In this document: one piece after another, positions 17,696 to 26,200 of the stretch
Layout of the letters: the number at the start of each line of letters is the position of its first letter
Numbering within the stretch: the first letter of the stretch is position 1
Translations under genes and position numbers: made by a program
Source of the DNA: a virus
Virus record (IMG/VR): IMGVR_UViG_3300020445_000051
Coordinates: 1 to 28,342 of that record
DNA: 28,342 bases
Reading direction: 5' to 3' (one strand)
The notes under the pieces: generated by a model
What the model saw: the letters and a program-made list of their open reading frames with translations, nothing else
What the model was told of the DNA's origin: nothing
Database searches by the model: none

Positions 17696-20600
17696 TCAGT
17701 CGTTGCGGATACTTGTATCGTAGGTTATTCTCTTTATTCTCCAAGAAGCACCACCCGCACCAACGAGCTTCTCACCACCAAGGATAACCTCAGCGACTGC
17801 ACCACTTCCTGTAGTATCAATTCCTGCATTTGTAAATGTCACAGTAGGGTGCAAAGTACCTGCTGTAACTACTTTCTTATATCCGTAACCACCATTGGTC
17901 ACAGTTAAAGAACCAACCTGGTCACCGTCAGATGTCATATTAACAACTGCCTGTGCTTGTATCTCACCAGAATTTTCAATTACAACTGTTGGAGTTGCAG
18001 TATAATCAAGTCCTGGTTCCAGTACCCTAACCTCTGTCACAGTAGAATCATCAGAGAACTCATAGAAATAACCATTTGTTCCGAGGTTTAGATTGTTAGT
18101 AAAGTATGGAAGTGGGTTGATAAGAACTAGAGTTCTAGTTGCTTGCTCCCATGATTCCACCGTTGCTTGAATATTAGAACTTTGTCCTGTTACAGTCTCA
18201 CCTACAACAAATGCTATACTATTAGTATCTGTTGTTGCTAATGTTACTCTTATTCTAGCAGTATGCTCAACACCATCTCTTAATGCTCCAGCAGATTCAA
18301 CCGTGGAGTACTTAAATGGTATAGAAGCATCTTTTACTTGATCACCAATTGCGAAGATAGTAGTATTCTGACCACCAACGGTTTCTTCAATACCATATAA
18401 TGAACTATGTATCCCACCATCTAAGTTAATTTGGTCGGCATAATCAGTTCCAGTATTGAATACATCAGGAATACCATCACCTGCACCTGAAGCTTCAGCA
18501 TCATCTTCAAATGCTTTGTCGGTCAAAGTTAATTGATATACGACAATACTTTCTCCTACAGCATCTATAATGTTATGTGGTAACTGTGTATTGTTTGATG
18601 CGTTAGGAGTACCACCATCAAAAGCAACTGTTCTATCTGAAGTAGATGGAATACCAGCATCAATAAATGCCAACTCATCAACTTGGAATACAATTAACAG
18701 TTCTCTACTTACTGGGTTCCAATCATAAACTTTAGCAATCTTATTACTTGCACTCTCAACCTTACGAACTAACCTATCTCCAACATTAAATTCGTATGTT
18801 GATACACCATCAACGTTCTGAATACCATCAACTATAACTCTCTGGTCATATCTAAAGTTAGTACCTCTAGTACATCCTAAGAATTTTTTAGTATTTTTAC
18901 TAGTATATTCAATGATCTCCTTACCGATCATGAATTTTCCAGATCCAGGATAGGCATCTGTACTATCTACAACTACTTCTTCATCGTTAGTATCAAGAGA
19001 TTTTTGAAGACCAGTAACAAAGAAACTAGCAGCATTATAAGACTGACGATTTCTAACCTTTCTTTTTACATTAACTAATTTAGTAAATATTATATTAGGT
19101 GATGATGTATATCCTCTACCTGGATCTATAACATCAATACCTACAACTTCACCTTGATCAATCCTTGCAGTTGCTCTAGCACCAACTCCACCACCACCTT
19201 GAATGTAAATATATGGTGGTTCTTGATAGAATCTACCTGGATTAGTAACAGCAATATTAGTAACTATACCACTATAATCAATGTTAGCAACACCCTCAGC
19301 ATCTTGTCCACCACCACCTTGGAAGAATAAAGTTGGTGGAGTTATATAACCAGAACCAGGATTATCTAATGATAAACCACTTATAGACTGTGTTATGGGA
19401 ATAGCAGCAGCACCCGTACCTTCACCACCAAGAATATCTGCTCTTGCTTCACCAAAATATCCATCACCACCAGCAATCATCTTAACATATTCAACCTGAC
19501 CAGCATTAGTTTCACTAAGAACAACTTCTGCTCTAGCACCGCTAGGTACTTCAGATGCTTGTACAGGAGGATTTGCACCTTTTCTAACTACATCACCATA
19601 ATAAGTATTACCAATAGCATAAGGGTACTCTGGAGTCCCATCAGCTGCCGTTGTCATAAAGTATGCATAAGTTCCATTTGGATACTCAGGAGTTACACAA
19701 TACCTACCATTATGCTCATCAAGATCACCTTCAGTAACATCCCAAATATAATCTGAAATGAATGTACCAGCAGGATAATTTAGAATATTAGTCTTATTAC
19801 CCATGTTAGGATGCATATAACAGAAGTAATGCAAATTAGCAGGTGCAAACCAAGGAACTGTAATTACAAGTTTTCTATTAGTAGCAGAGGTGTAATTAGA
19901 AACATACTGAGAATAGGTTACTTCTGCATTATTAATATAATACTTAACACCACGTTCATAAAGAACATCTTGATCATATAAGGTCTGACTATCTGCATGC
20001 CAACCTTGCTTATCTGTTTCTCCAGCAAAATCTGTTAATAGTAATACATGACCATCATTACTTGCATCATCTAAATTAAATGTAACTGTATCACCACGAT
20101 TAATAAGTTCAATAGGTGCTACAACTCCATCTAATAAGAACTTACTATTAGCAGTAGTAACAACATAAGTTGTATTAGTAGGTGTATTGATTCCTACTCT
20201 ATTACCATCAATTTCAACACCAGTTTTAAACCTATAACCAGTATCAATTCTCTTAATTGCAGACTGATCATCTAATGGTGTTGTATAACCAAATGGTCCA
20301 TATATCGGATACCCATCATATGATATACCTAAAACCTTACTGTGACCACCAGTATGACGTGCCTTATCTCCACCAAAATTAGTTTCATTATAATAAGTCT
20401 TAATTGTAAATAAACTATTGGCAGCAGCAAATGAATCAACTACCTTAGCATCTTGGAACAAATATAAATGATCATTATTTGGATACCCATGATAAGCATC
20501 ATGATCTCTATAATTTATCTTAATCTGATCAAAATTAAATCCAACAGGAGGAGTACCATCTGATCCTGCATCTGGAGATATTAATGGTGATCCATTAGCA

Positions 20601-21133
20601 AGTAATCCAACCTGTTCAGGAAGACGATTAGGATTATTCTGTTCAGGAACATCTTTACCACCACGATAAACTATCGTATGAGAATATGTCTGACCAAAAA
20701 TATTATTGTTATTAAATGTACTAGGAAATACTCCTGTCCTAGCAGGATCTGGAAGATTGTTAGATACTAGTGTTAACCTATCTCCAGCAAATGCTCCTGT
20801 AGTAATAGATGCAGTTGTACTACTTAAAATACTTCTGATATCAAAAGAATCGTTGGTTAAGTTATCATCCTGTTTTGCTGTTATAACAACACGCAAAGGA
20901 TCATACCCTTTACCACCATTTAATACTCTTACATGAACAACCTTACCAGCTTCTATTATTGGATATAATATTGCTTCAATCTCTGGTGTACCACAATTAG
21001 TGATATCTAACTTAGGTGGATCTGTAGCAACATAGTCTTTACCACCGTCTTTAACGACAACAGCATCTACACCAAAGTCTTTATTAAAGATTGGTGTAAT
21101 AACTGCTCCAGATCCAGGTATTGTTCTCGTCAT
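17696..21133 (-). CDS. Virion protein with a cupredoxin-like domain nested in a YHYH domain, plus GSGY modules
   Basis: This is a 1145-residue protein. Residues 20-85 hold a GSGY-like pair (KDGGKDYVATDPP, LNGGKGYDPL). A YHYH-type domain starts near 115 with 'NLPDPARTG' and 'TYSHTIVYRGG' and reaches DGYPIYGPFGY (273-283). It is interrupted at about 305-451 by a cupredoxin-like domain with possible copper ligands H362, C438, H441 and M444 (FCYMHPNMGN). It resumes with YPAGTFISDYIW (453-464) and NGRYCVTPEYPNGTYAY (475-491). The signature YHYH motif itself is lost (DHLYLF). Further GSGY modules follow at about 547-687, then 'GKEIIEYTSKNTKKFLGCTRG'-type and 'TSGA'-type modules and more GSGY units near the C-terminus. 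The ATG follows the preceding gene after three bases (TAA TAA ATG), so translation is coupled. A baseplate or tail surface location is inferred from gp8 next door. Confidence 0.85.
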   Translation of the reverse strand: MTRTIPGSGAVITPIFNKDFGVDAVVVKDGGKDYVATDPPKLDITNCGTPEIEAILYPIIEAGKVVHVRVLNGGKGYDPLRVVITAKQDDNLTNDSFDIRSILSSTTASITTGAFAGDRLTLVSNNLPDPARTGVFPSTFNNNNIFGQTYSHTIVYRGGKDVPEQNNPNRLPEQVGLLANGSPLISPDAGSDGTPPVGFNFDQIKINYRDHDAYHGYPNNDHLYLFQDAKVVDSFAAANSLFTIKTYYNETNFGGDKARHTGGHSKVLGISYDGYPIYGPFGYTTPLDDQSAIKRIDTGYRFKTGVEIDGNRVGINTPTNTTYVVTTANSKFLLDGVVAPIELINRGDTVTFNLDDASNDGHVLLLTDFAGETDKQGWHADSQTLYDQDVLYERGVKYYINNAEVTYSQYVSNYTSATNRKLVITVPWFAPANLHYFCYMHPNMGNKTNILNYPAGTFISDYIWDVTEGDLDEHNGRYCVTPEYPNGTYAYFMTTAADGTPEYPYAIGNTYYGDVVRKGANPPVQASEVPSGARAEVVLSETNAGQVEYVKMIAGGDGYFGEARADILGGEGTGAAAIPITQSISGLSLDNPGSGYITPPTLFFQGGGGQDAEGVANIDYSGIVTNIAVTNPGRFYQEPPYIYIQGGGGVGARATARIDQGEVVGIDVIDPGRGYTSSPNIIFTKLVNVKRKVRNRQSYNAASFFVTGLQKSLDTNDEEVVVDSTDAYPGSGKFMIGKEIIEYTSKNTKKFLGCTRGTNFRYDQRVIVDGIQNVDGVSTYEFNVGDRLVRKVESASNKIAKVYDWNPVSRELLIVFQVDELAFIDAGIPSTSDRTVAFDGGTPNASNNTQLPHNIIDAVGESIVVYQLTLTDKAFEDDAEASGAGDGIPDVFNTGTDYADQINLDGGIHSSLYGIEETVGGQNTTIFAIGDQVKDASIPFKYSTVESAGALRDGVEHTARIRVTLATTDTNSIAFVVGETVTGQSSNIQATVESWEQATRTLVLINPLPYFTNNLNLGTNGYFYEFSDDSTVTEVRVLEPGLDYTATPTVVIENSGEIQAQAVVNMTSDGDQVGSLTVTNGGYGYKKVVTAGTLHPTVTFTNAGIDTTGSGAVAEVILGGEKLVGAGGASWRIKRITYDTSIRND
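19784..20191 (-). other. Coding segment of the inserted cupredoxin-like domain
   Basis: Residues about 315-450 of the 1145-residue protein. The order of possible ligands is His (GHVLLLTD), Cys, His, Met in C-x2-H-x2-M, followed by GN as in the adjacent gene's C-terminal domain (QCTMHPTMGN). A cupredoxin normally binds one type 1 copper through His, Cys, His and Met. Copper binding here is predicted, not shown. Confidence 0.7.
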
Positions 21134-21136
21134 TTA

Positions 21137-22321
21137 TTAAGTTACGATTACGATTTGGTTGCCCATAGTGGGATGCATGGTACACTGATAATATAATGTT
21201 GCTGGTGCATCCATAGGTACTGTGAATGTAGTTGTACCAGAACCATCATTAGTCACTCCAGCAGTATAAGCATTACCACCATTTGATTGTCTTATCTCAA
21301 ATGGATGAACAACATACTGTGAATCATTCTTAAATCTATAGACTTGTCCTCTTTGTAGATAGAGGATAGGATCATTAGTAGCACTTACAAATCCTGAACC
21401 AGTAAATGTATAGTGACTATTAGTTCCATCTTCACCTAGAGTCCATGTTAATGTTGGACCTGAAACTGGAATCCAGTCAAATCCATCATACATCAGCATG
21501 TCTCCTTCAGCTACACCTGTTCCTTCATAGGAGAATCCACCAGAACCAGTATAGTTAATGGTTAAGGTGTCACCAGTAATACTGGTTGTTATAGATGTAC
21601 CACCAGTAACAGTTAATGTATCAGTTGCTCCAAGAGCAGTTGTTGTACCAGTGTCAGCATTGATTGTAGCAAATATATTTCCACCGCCAGCCCCGCCACC
21701 AGTTCCAGGTCTAAACTCACCATTAGCAGAATTCCAGGTAGGAACTTCCCCGTCTGCATAAGTTGTACTTTGAACATTACCAATACTTTGTAATGTAGAA
21801 GTAGAAGTGTCTAAGATCTCACGCCATCCAGCAGCTGCTGAATAATATGCTTTACCTACATCATTAACATAGGCAAACATTCCTGTATACGTTCCATGTG
21901 CAGGAAGATTAGCAGATGCAACATAAGGAGCATTCCACTTTAGAAATCCATCAGCACCATCAATAATAGTATCGGTAGCATTAGTACCATTTCTTAAAGC
22001 AATATCACCACTTCCATCCGATTGAATTACAATATTACCATTACCTGAAGATACAATGTTATATCCATTAACGTTTAAATTCTGTTCTAACGTTGCTTTA
22101 TTAGTACCTTGACCTGGAGCAAAAGCAGTACCATTCCAAGTCAAAGAATCTCCTAAGTTAGGAGATGCAGTACTTACTAGAAGGTTTCCTGCTCCAGCCG
22201 ATCCACCTAATGAATCATAGAGTTCTGTGAAATTTTCATTGACTTTAGTACCACCAGCACGTAGTGAATCACCAGTGCCATCATTAGCTGTAGTACCAAG
22301 TGCTAGTAGTTGTTTTGCCAT
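21137..22321 (-). CDS. Fibre-like virion protein with C-terminal cupredoxin-like domain, 394 residues
   Basis: The N-terminus has the phage structural motif 'GTTANDGTGDSLRAGGTKVN' followed by ENFTELYDSLGG. A fibre-like middle (about 47-285) contains 'LEQNLNVNGYNIVSSG' and 'GDIALRNGTNATDTIIDG'. Residues 291-394 form a cupredoxin-like domain: strands LYLQRGQVYRFKN, H339 in YVVHPFEIR, then TLYYQCTMHPTMGN with C380, H383 and M386. In plastocyanin the four ligands are likewise His, Cys, His, Met, with C-x2-H-x4-M near the end. There is no signal peptide, so the domain is probably displayed on the virion. A CATAAATA late promoter overlaps the stop of the previous gene, and no Shine-Dalgarno is evident. 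The fold assignment rests on the motif and strand pattern only. Confidence 0.8.
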   Translation of the reverse strand: MAKQLLALGTTANDGTGDSLRAGGTKVNENFTELYDSLGGSAGAGNLLVSTASPNLGDSLTWNGTAFAPGQGTNKATLEQNLNVNGYNIVSSGNGNIVIQSDGSGDIALRNGTNATDTIIDGADGFLKWNAPYVASANLPAHGTYTGMFAYVNDVGKAYYSAAAGWREILDTSTSTLQSIGNVQSTTYADGEVPTWNSANGEFRPGTGGGAGGGNIFATINADTGTTTALGATDTLTVTGGTSITTSITGDTLTINYTGSGGFSYEGTGVAEGDMLMYDGFDWIPVSGPTLTWTLGEDGTNSHYTFTGSGFVSATNDPILYLQRGQVYRFKNDSQYVVHPFEIRQSNGGNAYTAGVTNDGSGTTTFTVPMDAPATLYYQCTMHPTMGNQIVIVT

Positions 22322-22338
22322 TAGACTAAGTTTTTAAG

Positions 22339-22346
22339 TATTTATG
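22339..22346 (-). promoter_or_regulatory. Late promoter CATAAATA overlapping a stop codon
   Basis: The minus strand reads CATAAATA, and its TAA is the stop codon of the YHYH gene ending at 22342. The next ATG (22321) is 17 bases on, leaving a leader of about 12 bases if transcription starts six bases after the motif. It matches the NATAAATA late consensus of marine T4-like phages. Confidence 0.65.
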
Positions 22347-23196
22347 AAGGTCTCTGTTCTTTAGTACTAGGACCGAAGATGTATGGGTAAACTGGCTTGT
22401 TATCCTCATCTAATGTGAGGTAATAAGCAAATGTACCACTAGGAAATTCAGGAGTAACTGCGTATCTACCATTATAAACATCAAGGTCTCCTAAACCATT
22501 TACGTATTCATAATCTTGGATAAAAGTTCCAGCATTATATTGGCTGTAACTATATGTCCTATTCGCAGGTGGAGTAGTTAATACTCTATATGAACTAGTG
22601 AGTCTTTTAGTTCCTTGTGAATTATCAGTTGAAACTTTATACCCAAATGGTCCATATATCGGATACCCATCAAAACATACACCAACGATCTTTGAATGAC
22701 CATCAGGATGTCTAAAGAAGTTACCTTCATAGTTGGAATTTGAGAAGTATCCATTGGATTGAATTACTCCGTTTGCCCAACAGTTAGTAAGAAAACTTCC
22801 TGAATGATAATGATATGATCCATTCTGCTCTGGGTGACCCCCACAAGGGTCTACACCGTACGCTTCTTCATTATATACTGCATTCCATTGAAAGTTCGCT
22901 GGTAGAGCATTAGTATCACCAGGTAGAGGACCACCAGCCGCAGAAGGGTTGGTCATCAATACACCATTAAGTGCAATACCTATACCACCAAGACCAGTTG
23001 CTTGAGGGTTAGAAGTATTAGTTCCACCTCTATATGTAATATCAAAACTATAAGTTTGTGCAGAGATATTGTTAGGATTATTAGGAAAATTCCCAGAACC
23101 TAAAGGATATCCAGCCAAAGCAGGATCGGGAAGACCATTACTTGTTACAGTAAGAGTATTCCCATCAATAGTAGCAGTAGTATTAGAAGCTGGCAT
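22342..23196 (-). CDS. YHYH-domain protein, 284 residues
   Basis: This is a near stand-alone YHYH domain. It shows 'NGLPDPALAGYPLG' (20-33), TYSFDITYRGG (48-58), an intact GSYHYHSGSF (126-135), GHSKIVGVCFDGYP (166-179) with IYGPFGY, and a C-terminal half with YNAGTFIQDYEY (220-231), YNGRYAVTPEFPSGTFAYYL (241-260) and PVYPYIFGP. Cysteines C118, C139 and C174 lie near the His-rich core. YHYH proteins are a family of unknown biochemical function that also occurs in bacteria and in marine T4-like phages; His clusters hint at metal binding. There is no signal peptide. The gene lies between a giant structural gene and the cupredoxin-type fibre gene and has its own late promoter motif. A virion location is inferred from context. 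Confidence 0.85.
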   Translation of the reverse strand: MPASNTTATIDGNTLTVTSNGLPDPALAGYPLGSGNFPNNPNNISAQTYSFDITYRGGTNTSNPQATGLGGIGIALNGVLMTNPSAAGGPLPGDTNALPANFQWNAVYNEEAYGVDPCGGHPEQNGSYHYHSGSFLTNCWANGVIQSNGYFSNSNYEGNFFRHPDGHSKIVGVCFDGYPIYGPFGYKVSTDNSQGTKRLTSSYRVLTTPPANRTYSYSQYNAGTFIQDYEYVNGLGDLDVYNGRYAVTPEFPSGTFAYYLTLDEDNKPVYPYIFGPSTKEQRPS

Positions 23197-23214
23197 GTCT
23201 ACAGAACTTTTTAA

Positions 23215-23222
23215 TATTTATG
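23215..23222 (-). promoter_or_regulatory. Late promoter CATAAATA overlapping a stop codon
   Basis: CATAAATA contains the TAA stop of the giant gene ending at 23218 and ends 18 bases before the YHYH gene ATG (23196). The arrangement is the same as at 22339-22346, with a predicted leader of about 13 bases and no good Shine-Dalgarno. Confidence 0.65.
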
Positions 23223-26200
23223 GGGCGGGTGTACTTGACCATATGCTTGTTACAGCGAAGGTTCCAACTGTAGTACCTGTACCCGCTGGAGATGATCCTT
23301 GTCCAGGAATGTCTCCACTGTCCACGTTGGCAAGATTTTCGGGTGTTACATTAATAACATCAGTATCAACAACCTCTTCTTTATAAAGAGCTTCTTCACC
23401 GTATGCACTGAGATCTGGAGCAGTCCATTCATCAGCAACCACGTTAGTGATAGTAACACCAGGATAATTATAATTTGAACCAGGGGCGGTTGTATCTACA
23501 CGAGAAACACCAACCAGTGCTTTAACTGCACCATCAAAACCAGATGCACTGTCAACACGGATAACTGGACGTGCGCTGAATCCAGATCCAGGATTGGTTA
23601 CCTGAACAGAATCAATTCTATTCTTAACGATAGCAGCATTACCTTGAGCATCACGACCAAATACAGATCCGATATACTCAAATGTTACTAGTGTATTAGA
23701 AGATTCAATGACAGCAACTTCTCTATCTTCAGTCTCACCTTGAATGTCTAAGAGGTCACCTGCCTCAATTGGAGGAACAATCTCAGACTGCGTAACGTCA
23801 GCATCAGAACCAATGTATGCGAAACCAACGAATGTTGATCCTACACGAGGAGTTTCTTTGAAAACGACACGAGAACCAACAAGTTCAAAACCGATTCCAG
23901 GTTGCTGAATAACACCGTTAAGCGAGATAATGATGTTGTTGTCTGCGATAATAGACTCAGTTGCCTGTACACCTTCAGTAAGTGCGATAGAGTAGAATGT
24001 ACCGTCACGCTTAAGGTTGAAGGATGATCTCAATGAGTCAAACTCAAATGATATGTCATCCAACTGACGCATCTTACCTACGTAGAAACCAGTGAAGGAA
24101 GAACCAATGGTAGGTGCTTCGTTGAACTGTATGATGTCAGAGAATGCTGTGTATGAACCAGCCGCGCCTGGAGGTTGTAGAATACCATTCACAAAGACCA
24201 TCATGTGACCTTCAGGATCTGGGAAGTATGGAGTACCGTTTTGCTCAGTTAGTTTGAACTGTGTTTGTGTACCATCAAATCCAACGAACCAACGCTTAGT
24301 ACGTCCTACGACATCTATCTTCTCACTAGATGCTGCTTTATATCCATCATCAGAAATGATAGTATCATTTCCAGTAAATGTTCCAACAACATCACTTAGA
24401 TACACACGATTCGTTAATCCAATTTCATCAATTCTACTGACTGTACCGTAAGCAGTTGTAGTTGCGTTAACTGTAGTAGATACCTGACCATAAATTATTG
24501 GACTTGAAGTTTCACCTAATTGGTATTGACCAATATATTGACCATTAGCGAATGCTGAAGATCCTATTGGTGACACGTACAAGTAATTATTTGCATCATC
24601 CCATCCAGTAACAATACCATATGCACCACCGTCAATTATTGACTGATTATTGTTTGCTTGATAAACATACTGACCAACAGAGAAGTCAAGAGTTGCGTTA
24701 GCACCTGTGAGAGTAACACCTAAGCGTGTGTATCCCGTAGCAACAACCTTATCACCCGTAGCAATATTTGCTGCTATTGAAGGATGCTTAGTAACATCTA
24801 AGTAAATTCTAGTAGCATCTGGGTAAACAACTGAATTCTCTTCAAATGCACCTACGACACTCTCAGTATCAATTGTAAGTTTACCACCAGTATTATCAAG
24901 AACCGCACCTTCATTCTTATTGAATGCTACGATATCTGCCTTAGCACCACTACTATAACCCTTGAATGAGTATCCTGCCTTCATCTCATTAACGAGATTA
25001 ATAACTTGGAATCTATCAACGATAGTTTGAATACCCGCGTTAGTTAAAGTACCAACTTCAAATGTGATATTTGGAGCACCACCATTACCTAATAGTGCAT
25101 CAGGAAGTGTTAATACATCACTAACACCATATCCAGTACCACCATTAGCAATTGTAATATTAGCAGCACCTTGATCATCAACAGTTATGTTAAATGTTGC
25201 GTTAGAACCATTACCACCTGTAGCAGCGATACCATCGTAAGAACCTTGAGTTCTATTTACGTTAGCACCTGCATTTGTTAAGTTCGTAATAGATCCAACA
25301 AGGTTAGTACCACCTGCGAGAGCAGCACCAGAAGTTTGACCTGTAATTCCTAGGTATTGTGTGAATGTACCTGCACTGATTACAACGTCCATATAACGGA
25401 AGTTATCATCAGAAGAAGTAGCATAAACAACACCTGTTATAGCAGCGTTACCAGTGATTTGTATGATTTCACCTAAAGCGAAGTCTGCATTACCACCACC
25501 TAGAGTAACTTGATCTGCTTTGAAACTAAATCTCTTAAAGATCTTAGCAATTCTTGCTTCGTTACTTGTAACTTTCTCAATTTCAGCATAACTATCAGAT
25601 CCAACAGCATAGAAGTGATCAGAACCAACTATTTTTTGTCCAAGTCCTACAGGAACGTTTCTAGTACCACCAGCCACGTACGTAGTTGTTGGAAGTGTTA
25701 CACCAACATAACCAGTTTGTTGCTCATAGAAACTATCATCTACAAGTTGTGACTTATAAAGTCTGATAGTATTCTTGATACGGAACATTACTTCAGGTGT
25801 ATCATAGTATATGTTCAATTCTGGTTTGTAAGCAGGTATTGTTCCAGAATCAGGAGCAGGATTAATCAAATTATTATTGAGTTGCTCCTCAACAAAGTCC
25901 TCAAATTTATCAAGAATATAGTTCTTAATATTAAATTCATCAGAGATATAGAACTTCTCACCAGCCTCAGACTGATAGATGTCTAGGAATCCCTTATTAA
26001 GTTTAGCACCCCAGATAAATGAACCCTTAGTACCATCACCCTCAGAACCACCACCAGATAAAGTACCAGTATTATTGAGCATGTATTCCTTCATAGTGAT
26101 AGTAGAAATACCGAATGGAACACGAATTGTTATGAATGGTCGGAACCAACCAAATCCATAAGGTTTAACACCCCAGTATGTTCCCTTCATACCATTTGAA

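Noticed and set aside
21130-21142. TTAATAAATG before the 1145-residue gene as a late promoter
   Set aside because: The sequence is AATAAATG, which fails the final A of NATAAATA. It is explained by tandem TAA stops followed by the ATG.
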